Origin: Synechococcus sp. 8F6
GTDB taxonomy: Bacteria > Cyanobacteriota > Cyanobacteriia > PCC-6307 > Cyanobiaceae
Reading direction: 5' to 3'
DNA: 64,000 nucleotides
Assembly: GCF_002252665.1 (NCBI RefSeq)
Contig: NZ_NQKZ01000003.1
Location: forward strand, 1-64,000
Shown: positions 1-9,463 of the stretch, in pieces
How positions within the stretch are numbered: the stretch's first letter is position 1
Layout: every line of letters starts with the position of its first letter
Made by a program: the position numbers and the translations under genes
The notes under the pieces: generated by a model
Seen by the model: the letters and a program-made list of their open reading frames with translations, nothing else
The model's database searches: none
Told to the model about the DNA's origin: nothing

Positions 1-28
1 CCCCGGTTGTCGCCAGCGACAACCGGGG
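1..28. repeat. Perfect 12-bp inverted repeat (hairpin)
   Basis: Bases 1-12 and 17-28 are exact reverse complements (ccccggttgtcg and its complement) around a 4-base loop, ccag. It lies just beyond the stop codon of the BrxL fragment. No T-run follows on either strand, so a rho-independent terminator is possible but not proven. A REP-like palindrome or the foot of a mobile element is an alternative. The window begins here, so the structure may extend outside. Confidence 0.7.
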
Positions 29-42
29 GGCGATCAGTTCCC

Positions 43-864
43 CTAACCGGCCAACTTGATTGACGCCAATCGGCCAAGGGGCTTGACGCGGGACAGCCCC
101 GTCTGCACCATCACGTCGATCGGCTGCTGGGTGTTGCCGAACATGGCGATACTGGCGTCGCCGGCAAAGCTCTCAGCACCACGCTGGAATTGCCCCGACT
201 CGCAGTAGGTCTTCATGGTGGTGATGACCTCCTTGGGCATCTTCTGGAGGTCGGCCACTTCGTCGAAGCCGACCACGTCCCAGATCGAGACCATCCCTTT
301 GACCTTGCCGTTCATGTGGCCAAACAGTTTGGCCACCGTGGCGGGCCCAGTGAGCAGGGCCGCGTAGGGGGAGAGCTCCTGCACCGCAAAGCTCTTGCCG
401 GTGCCGCGAGGACCGAGCTCCACCAGGTTGTAATTGCGCTCGCAGAGCGGGATCAGGCGCAGCAGGAAGAGGTATTTGAGCCGCTGGCTGAACTGAGACG
501 GCTCGTAGCCCATCGAGCGGATCAGCAGATCAATCCACTCCTCGGTGCTGAATTGGGTGCGCAGCTTGCGGTATTCATCGAGGTTGAAGCTGGCCAGCTG
601 AATCGGTGTGAGCTGGCTGATTGAGAAGGGTGCTCGGCTATCACTTTCATCCCACTCCACCTCCACCTGGGCCCACACCCCGCCGGTGAGCAGCCGCTCA
701 AAGGCATGCACATCGTCATCGGAGATGCGCAGGCTGTTGCTGCCGAAGTTGACGCACTCGGCCACATAGGTATTGCCGATTGCCCCGCAGAAGCCAGCAG
801 CGCGCAAGGGTCGCGCAGCGACTTGCGTTAGCCCTTGCGCGCTGCTGCTGCCGGGGCAGACCAA
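43..864 (-). pseudogene. brxL: BrxL-like (BREX Lon-related AAA+ protein) fragment, truncated at both ends
   Basis: The open frame is 273 codons, whereas BrxL is normally about 650-700 residues. Residues from about 31 to 256 read like the middle of BrxL: an NFGSNSLRI segment, ERLLTGGVWAQV, FSTEEWIDLLIRSMGYEP, a Walker A GPRGTGKS, a Walker B-like VVGFDEVADL and a sensor-like MFGN. The first 30 residues are encoded in and around a long inverted repeat at 781-858. The last 17 residues diverge just where BrxL would continue into the rest of the AAA+ and Lon-like regions. In BREX phage-defence loci BrxL is a DNA-binding AAA+ motor that works with PglX, PglZ and BrxC. None of these partners is in the window. 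I read it as a relic of a lost BREX island. A short functional derivative cannot be excluded, because the frame is open. Confidence 0.8.
781..858. repeat. Long imperfect inverted repeat at the BrxL fragment boundary
   Basis: Bases 795-810 (cagcagcgcgcaaggg) are the exact reverse complement of 832-847. Outer arms 781-787 and 852-858 also pair (tgccccg with cggggca), with unpaired bases between. The BrxL-like homology begins at about 774, immediately next to this palindrome, so it probably marks the deletion or insertion junction. It could also act as a transcription stop for a gene lost from the left. Confidence 0.65.
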
Positions 865-1025
865 GGGGAGTGCTCGCCAGCCCCATGACCCACCACCTCT
901 TTCAACTGCGCCAGCCGCGCTACTTGCCAGCAGCGAGCCCCTTGTAACGTCTCACCAAAGTGTTCCTGGCGATACAGATGGCGGCACCCTGCGCTGGCCA
1001 TGGTGATTAGCCAAGCAGGAGAGAT

Positions 1026-1295
1026 ATGCAGGCATCTGGATCCACTGCTCGGCGCAGCACAGCAAGTCAGTCGCTTGAGCGCAGCTACCGCCTAATCGAC
1101 GGCAGCTGCGAGCCGCACCTACAGCTCGACGGTCAGTACAGCTCCCTTGATGACGCCATCGCTGATGCCATCGAATGGATTGGTCTCTTTAGTGAGCCCG
1201 ACCATCCCAGCAGCTGGATTGGGGTGGAGGTAAGCAGCACCAATGGCGACTGGCGCACCTGCCGCCTGCCGGGACCCTTGCTTTGTCCGCTGTGA
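1026..1295 (+). CDS. Small conserved-looking hypothetical protein (89 aa), possibly cut short by a stop
   Basis: The start ATG follows a good ribosome binding site (aggagag at 1017-1023). The product is acidic and soluble, with a central segment of the type LDDAIADAIEWIG followed by IGVEVSSTNGDWRTCRLPGP. It has no signal peptide or membrane segment. The style resembles small picocyanobacterial proteins of unknown function, but I cannot name a family. The frame ends at TGA 1293-1295, yet the same frame continues open to 1460 with coding-like composition. The gene may therefore be a nonsense mutant of a protein of about 144 residues. Function is unknown. It stands alone in the degraded region left of clpB. 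Confidence 0.55.
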   Translation: MQASGSTARRSTASQSLERSYRLIDGSCEPHLQLDGQYSSLDDAIADAIEWIGLFSEPDHPSSWIGVEVSSTNGDWRTCRLPGPLLCPL

Positions 1296-1460
1296 GGTGA
1301 TCGCCAGCAACAGGTCAGCTACCGAACTAGCTGGCTTCCTCCACCGCTGGAGCAGCACGAGCACTGGCAGCTGGAGGGCCGCCGCATGTTCTCCGCCGAG
1401 AGCATGGCGACCATCCCGGAGCTCGGCGACATCCCCATCCTGCAGACCCTCAGCGCCTGA
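1296..1460 (+). other. In-frame continuation of the 1026 gene after its TGA
   Basis: The codons after TGA 1293-1295 stay in the same frame to TGA 1458-1460. They encode about 54 residues including PPPLEQHEHWQLEGRRMFSA and TIPELGDIPIL, which look like real protein (proline-rich turn, amphipathic end) rather than random translation. There is no ATG until the RRMFSA segment and no clear ribosome binding site. This is either the detached second half of the upstream gene or a separately translated small ORF. Confidence 0.4.
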
Positions 1461-1597
1461 AAGAAGCAGGACGCAGGCCCCAGGGGATCGAGGCTGCAGC
1501 GCCCCACAGGACGCAGCGGCCTTGATCGCCGCCCGGGGGCCGGGGCAACAACTTGTGGCTGGTGCCAGCTACTCCAGATTACAACACATCCGCGATC

Positions 1598-1626
1598 GGG
1601 CGAAAGACTTGACAAGTCAATCGCCC
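1598..1626. repeat. 29-bp interrupted palindrome
   Basis: gggcga (1598-1603) pairs with tcgccc (1621-1626), and gacttg (1606-1611) pairs with caagtc (1613-1618) around a single A. The AA bases at 1604-1605 and 1619-1620 form an internal mismatch. It may be a protein-binding dyad or a hairpin. No T-run follows, so terminator function is doubtful. Confidence 0.55.
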
Positions 1627-1664
1627 TGATTCAACGTGGAAGAGCGAGGTGCATCTGCGCCTCC

Positions 1665-1685
1665 GGAATGACAGCTCGTCATTCC
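1665..1685. repeat. Perfect 8-bp hairpin (ggaatgac / gtcattcc)
   Basis: ggaatgac at 1665-1672 is the exact reverse complement of gtcattcc at 1678-1685, with loop agctc. It lies about 65 bp beyond the recognisable end of the decayed epimerase on the minus strand. It could be that gene's former terminator or a REP-type unit. Confidence 0.5.
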
Positions 1686-1749
1686 ACCCTGTTCACCCTC
1701 TGATCAGGGTATTCGGGCCTCGGGTTTTACACCACGCAAAAGGACGCGG

Positions 1750-1911
1750 CCTGAGTTCGATACGTGGATCACCCATCCAATGCGCCACATTGCTGCGTGA
1801 CCCTGTCTGGAAGTTATCAACTCAGATCACGTTGTTATCCGGATCTGCCATTAACCGATCGATTAGGTGAGAGCCGATAAATCCGGCTCCACCAGTCACG
1901 AGGTGACGCAT
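1750..1911 (-). pseudogene. N-terminal stub of an NAD-dependent sugar epimerase / UDP-glucuronate decarboxylase
   Basis: Reading the minus strand from ATG 1911 gives MRHLVTGGAGFIGSHLIDRL. This is the Rossmann start (TGGAGFIGSH, NAD-binding GxxGxxG) of extended short-chain dehydrogenases that act on nucleotide sugars. Codon 30 (1824-1822) is TGA, sitting where these proteins read V-I-C-L-D-N. After it the frame continues with VDNFQTGSRSN and DPRIELR, which fits the UDP-glucuronic acid decarboxylase family. Homology then stops at about 1750. The rest of the roughly 310-residue enzyme, including the YxxxK active site, is absent. The surroundings are AT-richer than the core genes to the right, as in surface-polysaccharide islands. 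Clearly a dead gene. Confidence 0.8.
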
Positions 1912-2088
1912 TGATTCAGTTTTGTGGTGCTCGGCAACCCTATGAAATTTCCCCGATATCTCTTCGTTTTCAACACGAATGCTGGATTATCGCTCCCACT
2001 TGCATCAACTCGCTCCGGTGTGCTGCAAGCCTATGTTTGAGGATGCCGATCTTTTTTGTGCTGGTGGCGTGCAATGCCCATGAGAGCC

Positions 2089-4731
<2,643 letters not shown>

Positions 4732-5012
4732 TTGGAACCTCAGTGATGGAGCCGTTGAATCAACGCTATGAGCAGCTTCCGCAGCTGGCATCCCAGGAGG
4801 CCGAAGCAGCCTGTGGTGAGAACCGGCCATGGCCGTGCAGCCACTTCTATGGGGCCATCCGAACCCCCACTCTGTGACGGAATTTTGTGCTTAGGGTTTG
4901 CTGTGCAGCACGTTTGCTACCAGTAAGGGGCCTTCAAAGGGGACATTGAGTTGATTGCCACCTGCCCAGCTCTTGACCCCTTGTTTGTATTGCCAAGACT
5001 GTTCAACGCACT
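4732..5012. other. clpB upstream / Gly-rich protein leader region
   Basis: Divergent promoter region of about 280 bp. I saw no CIRCE element, riboswitch or tRNA. Short AT-rich stretches (gaattttgtgctta near 4880) could hold promoters for either gene. The upstream part of the 5013 gene's frame (from 4989) lies here. Confidence 0.35.
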
Positions 5013-5735
5013 GTGACCGCGGCCCTCAGTGCCGCCATCCTGCTCAGCTCTGCCGTGAGTCCGATTGCTGCTGAGGCCCGCGGTGGCGGGGGTGGTTTTC
5101 GTGGCAGTGGCGGGTTTGGCGACGGCGGCTATCACTGGTCGGGTGGCGGTGATCGCAACGTCAACGTCGACCGGAACGTCGATCGCAATGTGTCCGGTGG
5201 CGGCGACTGGCGCTCTGGCTACCAGGGCTACCACCCGATGTATGGGGCCGGAAGCCGTACCTCGATCGGCAACAACGACTTCAACCGGAATCTCACCGTC
5301 AACAACAATTTCTACAACCGCGATTACAACGGTTGGAATGACGGGTGGCGCAATGGTGGCTACTGGGGCAGTCGCCCCTGGAACACCGGCTGGTATGGCG
5401 GCTGGGGAGGCTGGGGTTGGTGGGGCGCCAATGCTGCTGCCTGGGGCGTGGCAAGCCTGGCAACAGGCGCGGTGATTGGTGGGCTTGTTAATGCGGCTTC
5501 GGCGCAGCAGTCACCGGTGTTTCTGGTGCCCAACACCAGCTACCAGCTCAACTACGGCTCGGTGGAAGCCGTGGGTAGCTCCGGAGTGAGTTTCTTTTAC
5601 GGGGTTAACGGCACCCAATTGCTAGGAGCCGCCAATTGTCAGCAGGGTCTGCTGAACGGCCAGATTCCAGCTGACGCCGACCAGGCCCAGCTGCTCAATG
5701 CCGTGTGCCAGGTGGCTTACGGCTCCGGCAGCTGA
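5013..5735 (+). CDS. Secreted Gly/Asn/Trp-rich hypothetical protein
   Basis: The GTG start at 5013 gives 240 residues. An exported protein is indicated by a hydrophobic stretch ending in an Ala-X-Ala-like site (AVSPIAAEA). The same frame is open upstream to ATT 4989, adding a basic segment (AKTVQRT) that would make a better signal peptide, so the true start may lie there on a rare codon. A glycine-rich region, an Asn/Asp/Arg repeat segment (RNVNVDRNVDRNV) and an aromatic GWGGWGWWG block come next. Then come a hydrophobic helix and a more ordered C-terminal 70 residues with two cysteines. It looks like a cell-surface or envelope protein, but no family could be named. The 3' end overlaps the convergent gene by 19 bp. 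Confidence 0.75.
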   Translation: MTAALSAAILLSSAVSPIAAEARGGGGGFRGSGGFGDGGYHWSGGGDRNVNVDRNVDRNVSGGGDWRSGYQGYHPMYGAGSRTSIGNNDFNRNLTVNNNFYNRDYNGWNDGWRNGGYWGSRPWNTGWYGGWGGWGWWGANAAAWGVASLATGAVIGGLVNAASAQQSPVFLVPNTSYQLNYGSVEAVGSSGVSFFYGVNGTQLLGAANCQQGLLNGQIPADADQAQLLNAVCQVAYGSGS

Positions 5736-6043
5736 ATCACGCCGGCATCGGGGCCGCACAGCCGGAGCGGACAGCCGTCCGCTCCGTACACCGCATCCGC
5801 GGGCGAGAGGCAGCCCATCGCGTTCTTGGCCTTCACCTGATCGGGCTGGATGCGCCGGGGCTGAAGCAACGTCTGGCTTGCCTGCACCACCAGTGGACAG
5901 GAGGGCTTTGGCAAGGCCTGGGCTTGCGCCGAGCCCTGGGAGGCCCCCAGCAGCCCAGTTCCGGCGAGGGCGACAACGAGCAGCAGGACGGGATCCAACC
6001 CAAGCATTAGCTGGGTTGTGGGCGAGGGGCGACGGGCAGCCAT
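5717..6043 (-). CDS. Small secreted cysteine-containing hypothetical protein
   Basis: ATG 6043 gives 108 residues. The N-terminus (MAARRPSP) is followed by a hydrophobic core LLLVVALAGTGLLGA and an Ala-rich cleavage region, consistent with export. The mature part has four cysteines in short motifs such as SCPLVV, GCLSPADAVYG and GCPLRLCG, suggesting disulfides. It resembles a conserved picocyanobacterial exported protein, but I cannot assign a function. An upstream in-frame start at 6085 exists but would put 14 residues before the basic N-region. It is convergent with the Gly-rich gene and divergent from the gene at 6085. Confidence 0.7.
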   Translation of the reverse strand: MAARRPSPTTQLMLGLDPVLLLVVALAGTGLLGASQGSAQAQALPKPSCPLVVQASQTLLQPRRIQPDQVKAKNAMGCLSPADAVYGADGCPLRLCGPDAGVIQLPEP

Positions 6044-6084
6044 GCCGATCCACTGGTTCAGACTGAGCCCACTCTGGACTCCCA

Positions 6085-6375
6085 ATGGGGGCTCCCACGC
6101 TGCCGTTGTCTGCCGTCATGGATGAGCCCGGATCCGATCCTGTGTTGAACGAGCCGTTGAACAGCCCTTCGCACGACGCGTTCAACGACGCATTGATTGC
6201 GCGCCTTGCTGCTCAATCGCGGGAGTTTGATGCCACGGGCCGGGATCCGGAGCGCAACTGCTGGCTGGCGGTGCATCGGCACGTGCACGGCGTGCTCCCT
6301 AGTGAGTACGACATCCGCGAGGTGCCCGAGGAGCTCTACCTGGCCGTGCTGGCTGCCCGTCGAGAGCAGGGCTGA
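6085..6375 (+). CDS. Conserved hypothetical protein (96 aa)
   Basis: Soluble acidic protein without signal peptide or membrane segment. The core HDAFNDALIARLAAQSREFD, then WLAVHRHVHGVLPSEYDIREVPEELYLAVLAARRE, looks alpha-helical and conserved. ATG 6118 (MDEPG) is an alternative start giving 85 residues. Residues about 20-27 are encoded by a doubled 12-base unit beginning gttgaac at 6144 and 6156. A strong hairpin terminator follows at 6387. Function is unknown. Confidence 0.7.
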   Translation: MGAPTLPLSAVMDEPGSDPVLNEPLNSPSHDAFNDALIARLAAQSREFDATGRDPERNCWLAVHRHVHGVLPSEYDIREVPEELYLAVLAARREQG

Positions 6376-6386
6376 TGAGGCCCAAC

Positions 6387-6413
6387 AAAAAACCCCGGCC
6401 GAAGCCGGGGTTT
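6387..6413. terminator. Bidirectional rho-independent terminator
   Basis: A-run, then ccccggc (6393-6399), loop cgaa, gccgggg (6404-6410), then TTT. The A-tract on the left becomes a T-run when read on the minus strand. It can therefore end both the plus-strand gene finishing at 6375 and petJ coming from the right. Confidence 0.85.
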
Positions 6414-6459
6414 GCTGAAACGGTTTGACCTGGGCATCCAAGCGTGAGCTCAGCTGTGA

Positions 6460-6801
6460 TCAGGCCCAGCCTTTGGAGGACATGTCCTCGACGTAGGCGG
6501 CGACATCAGCGATGTCGCCGTCGCTCAGCTTGCCGCCGAAGGCGGGCATGGCGTTTTTGCCGTTGGTCACCTGGTAGGCGATGGCAGCTTCATGGCCGCT
6601 GCTGTAGTTGGCCAGATAGGCCTCAAGGGCATCCTGCTTGAGGGTGCGCTCGGCATTCACCACGTTGCCGCCACCCATGTGGCAGGCCGCGCAGTTGGCG
6701 GAGAAGATTTGACCACCGTGGGCCACATCGGCGGCGAAGCTCGGAGCAGCGCCCAGCACGAGCGCCAGGCAGAGAGCGATCAGGGAGAAGAGACGGCGCA
6801 T
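6460..6801 (-). CDS. petJ: Cytochrome c6 (cytochrome c553)
   Basis: Soluble thylakoid-lumen c-type cytochrome that carries electrons from cytochrome b6f to photosystem I or cytochrome oxidase, replacing plastocyanin when copper is scarce. The 113-residue precursor has a basic N-terminus and hydrophobic signal ending SFAA. The haem motif CAACH is at 37-41, and the probable axial methionine is M85 in NAMPAFGG. Size and motifs fit the family. It lies 106 bp downstream of petE on the same strand, so both alternative photosystem I donors are neighbours. The copper-dependent switch expected for the pair cannot be read from the promoter with confidence. Confidence 0.95.
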   Translation of the reverse strand: MRRLFSLIALCLALVLGAAPSFAADVAHGGQIFSANCAACHMGGGNVVNAERTLKQDALEAYLANYSSGHEAAIAYQVTNGKNAMPAFGGKLSDGDIADVAAYVEDMSSKGWA

Positions 6802-6907
6802 GGAAGGCGCTTTGAAAGCACGGGCTACCCGCCAAAATTAAACTGGGAGCGGCGCTGCTGTGACCCTTGCCAGCCAGGTTCGCAACATTTGCCACACACT
6901 CTCGGGG

Positions 6908-7333
6908 TCATTCGGTTGCGTTTTCAGCGGCCACCACGTTGATTTCGCCGGTCATGCCCGCAGCCCGGTGCGGCTCGCACCAGATGGCGTAGCGGCCCGG
7001 GGTGTCGAATTGCTGGTCCCAGCTCTCGCCAACAACAAAGCTCAGCGGCTCATGGCTCCATTCGGGGTGGCTGTCCACAATCAGGTTGTGGGGGCCAAGC
7101 CCGCCAACTTCAAACCGCACCCGCTCACCCGCTGCAATCGTCAGGCGCTCGGGTTGGAACACCAGAAATCCCTCCTCGCTGCCCAGCCGCATCACGGCCG
7201 TGGCTGCCTGGTCTATGGTCGCTTGATCTGTGGTCGCCTGAGCCTGCTGGCCTGACCACAGCAGCACGAGCCCCAACACCACGAGCCCAAGCAGCAGGGC
7301 GGCGAGCAGCCGGCGCAGGCCGGACGGGTTCAT
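6908..7333 (-). CDS. petE: Plastocyanin
   Basis: Blue-copper electron carrier of the thylakoid lumen, shuttling electrons from cytochrome b6f to photosystem I. From ATG 7333 the precursor is 141 residues, with an N-terminal membrane-crossing signal (LLAALLLGLVVLGLVLLW). The type-1 copper ligands are visible as H82 (GPHNLIVD), C119 and H122 (WCEPH) and M127 (AAGM). The core LGSEEGFLVFQP is typical of the mature protein. Its start overlaps the stop of the SDR gene as ATGA, so it is translationally coupled to the hemE-SDR unit. That pairing places copper-protein and tetrapyrrole supply in one transcript. Confidence 0.95.
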   Translation of the reverse strand: MNPSGLRRLLAALLLGLVVLGLVLLWSGQQAQATTDQATIDQAATAVMRLGSEEGFLVFQPERLTIAAGERVRFEVGGLGPHNLIVDSHPEWSHEPLSFVVGESWDQQFDTPGRYAIWCEPHRAAGMTGEINVVAAENATE

Positions 7334-8370
7334 GGCTTGGGCAGGCCGCGGTGGGGCAGGCCCGATACGTCGAAGACGGCCTGCAGGGTGGGGGCATGGC
7401 TCACTAGGCCAAACCGCTCCGGCGGGCTCACCGGTTCGTGCACGAAGTGACGCTGGCGGATCGAAAAGCGATCCCAGGCGTTCACCTCGATGCGCAGCAG
7501 CTTGATCAGGGCCTCGATCAGCCAGCCCTGCAGGTCGAGGCCCAGCGGTGGCCGCCAGCTGCGGCGCCAGCGGCACAGCTGGGCCACGGTGTCGTTGACC
7601 GTGATCGCGGCCTGCCCCAGCACCAAGCGGCGCACGGCCCCCTGGCCCGGCTCCGGGTTGCTCTGGTGAGGCTGGGTGGCCAGGTGGACGCACACCTGGG
7701 CGATGTCAGCGGCGTGGATGAAGTGGAAGCTGGCATCGGCCCGCAGCCACTTCGCCAGCCAAAGCCAGCGGCAGGCTTCGCTGAGCCCGGCCGTGAGGTA
7801 GCTGGTGGGGAAGGGGCCCTGCCCATCCACACGGCCGCCGAACACCAGGGTGGGGAAGACGGCCACCACCTTGGCGGCCAGCGGGTGGACCTCCAATTGC
7901 TGGAGGCAAAGGGCTTTGGTCTGGATGTATTCGGTGCCGTAGGCCTCGGCCTCGGGCAGCAGTTGCAGCTGGCGATCGAGGATCGAGGCCGTGGAGAAAT
8001 AGATCACCTGCTCCAGCCATTCGGGGCTGGTGAAGGACAGCAGTTGCTTGACCGCCTCCACGTTGACCTGCTGGGCCCGCACGGGATCGCCCCAGGCGGT
8101 CGCGGTGTGAATCACCCGGGTGGCCGTCGCAATGGCGCCGGCATGGGGGGTGAGCTCCCGCAGGTCGCCCACCAGCAGGGTGATGCGGGGATCGTGCGCC
8201 GGCACCGCCGTGAGCTTGGCGGGATCTCGAAGCAGCAGCAGCAGGTCGGCGTCGCTCTCGCGGTAAAGCTGGGCTGCGATGTGCTGACCCACGCAGCCCG
8301 AGGCACCGGTGATCAGGATCCGCTGGGGCCTGCGACAGGGTTGGGAGGTCGCCGCCGACGGGTCGCTCAA
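7330..8370 (-). CDS. NAD(P)-dependent epimerase/dehydratase (extended SDR) family protein
   Basis: 346 residues with an N-terminal Rossmann motif [13 protein letters not shown] and the downstream [11 protein letters not shown] segment. In that segment the active-site pair appears as Y-x-x-x-x-K or is shifted, so catalysis by the standard YxxxK pair is uncertain. This subfamily of extended SDRs is common next to hemE and petE in picocyanobacteria. Its substrate is not known to me. Candidates are a sugar nucleotide, an isoprenoid/tetrapyrrole ketone, or a structural role. It overlaps hemE (upstream) and petE (downstream) by 4 bases each, giving a coupled three-gene operon. Confidence 0.85.
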   Translation of the reverse strand: MSDPSAATSQPCRRPQRILITGASGCVGQHIAAQLYRESDADLLLLLRDPAKLTAVPAHDPRITLLVGDLRELTPHAGAIATATRVIHTATAWGDPVRAQQVNVEAVKQLLSFTSPEWLEQVIYFSTASILDRQLQLLPEAEAYGTEYIQTKALCLQQLEVHPLAAKVVAVFPTLVFGGRVDGQGPFPTSYLTAGLSEACRWLWLAKWLRADASFHFIHAADIAQVCVHLATQPHQSNPEPGQGAVRRLVLGQAAITVNDTVAQLCRWRRSWRPPLGLDLQGWLIEALIKLLRIEVNAWDRFSIRQRHFVHEPVSPPERFGLVSHAPTLQAVFDVSGLPHRGLPKP

Positions 8371-9437
8371 GTCAGCGCTCCCCGCTGCTCGCCGAGGCGA
8401 TCCATCACGCTCTTGCCGGCCTCAAAGAAGAACTGGCCGTTCTCCTCCGGGGTGCCGGGCAGGATCCCGTGTCCCAGGTTGAGGATGTGCTTGCGGCCGC
8501 GGGCCTTGCGCACGGTGTCGTCGATGCGGGCCTGGATGGCCTCGGGGGTGCCGAACAGCAGGCCGGGGTCCACGTTGCCTTGCACGCCCACGTGCTCAGG
8601 CAGGCGGGCTAGGCCCTCGGCCATGTCCACGGTCCAGTCGAGAGACACGATGTCCACACCCGTGCGGGCCATCCGCTCAATCACGCCGGCACTGCCGGAG
8701 ATGTAGAGGATGAAGGGGGTGTCGGGGTGGGTCTGCTTGACCAGATCCACCACCTTCTTCTGGTAGGGCGCGGCGAAGGTGTCGTAGTCCATGGGGCTGA
8801 GCTGGCCGGCCCAGGAATCGAACATCTGCACCACCTGGGCGCCGGAGTCGATCTGGTAGCGCAGATAGGCCGCAATCGATTCAGCGAAGTGGTTGAGCAG
8901 CTTGTGCAGCAGGGCCGGCTCCTGGAAGGCCATGGCCTTGATCACCGCGTAGTTCTTGGAGCTCTTGCCCTCCACCACGTAGGCGGCCAGGGTCCAGGGA
9001 GCACCAACAAACCCGAGCACGGCGGCCTCATTTCCCACCGACTGGCGCAGGCGGGTGAGCACCTCGCCCACAAATGGCATGCTCTCGCCCGGCTGCAGGG
9101 GGCGAAGCGCTTCGACCTGGGCCATGGTGCGGATCGGGTCCTGAATCAGGGGACCTTTGCTCTCCACGATGTCGAAGTCGATCCCCATGCCCGGCAGGGG
9201 CGTGAGGATGTCAGAGAACAGAATCACCCCATCGGGCTTGAACGCCTCGAAGGGCTGCATCGAGATCTCGTAGGAGAGATCGGGGTTCTCCGAGCGCTCC
9301 CGGAAGCCGGGATGGCGGTCGCGCAGGTCGCGGTACACCTTCATGTAGCGGCCTGCCTGGCGCATCATCCACACCGGCGGCCGCTCCACCTGCTCACCTC
9401 GGGCGGCGCGCAGCAGCAGGGGAGCGGTTTCGGTCAT
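8367..9437 (-). CDS. hemE: Uroporphyrinogen decarboxylase
   Basis: Cytosolic enzyme that removes four acetate carboxyls from uroporphyrinogen III to give coproporphyrinogen III, on the shared path to haem, chlorophyll and bilins. The 356-residue length is standard. The N-terminal signature [11 protein letters not shown] contributes substrate-binding arginines, and [13 protein letters not shown] carries the catalytic aspartate region. [11 protein letters not shown] and [11 protein letters not shown] are further conserved blocks. It is the first gene of the hemE-SDR-petE operon, 26 bp downstream of the end of glgB on the same strand. Confidence 0.97.
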   Translation of the reverse strand: MTETAPLLLRAARGEQVERPPVWMMRQAGRYMKVYRDLRDRHPGFRERSENPDLSYEISMQPFEAFKPDGVILFSDILTPLPGMGIDFDIVESKGPLIQDPIRTMAQVEALRPLQPGESMPFVGEVLTRLRQSVGNEAAVLGFVGAPWTLAAYVVEGKSSKNYAVIKAMAFQEPALLHKLLNHFAESIAAYLRYQIDSGAQVVQMFDSWAGQLSPMDYDTFAAPYQKKVVDLVKQTHPDTPFILYISGSAGVIERMARTGVDIVSLDWTVDMAEGLARLPEHVGVQGNVDPGLLFGTPEAIQARIDDTVRKARGRKHILNLGHGILPGTPEENGQFFFEAGKSVMDRLGEQRGALT

Positions 9438-9463
9438 GGGTGCAAGCTAGGCGAAGCGAGAAC

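Larger units (their letters stand above)
1461..1749. other. Non-coding or decayed spacer with palindromes
   Basis: Nothing recognisable as an intact gene was found here on either strand. Open frames exist but lack start signals and family resemblance. The stretch contains the palindromes at 1598-1626 and 1665-1685. It is probably a remnant of the same decayed accessory region as its neighbours. Confidence 0.4.

Noticed and set aside
4732-4830. Extended ClpB N-terminus from 4830
   Set aside because: With ATG 4731 the Walker motifs fall at canonical positions. The extra 33 codons show no Clp similarity.
4732-4988. CIRCE heat-shock operator before clpB
   Set aside because: No match to TTAGCACTC-N9-GAGTGCTAA was seen on either strand.
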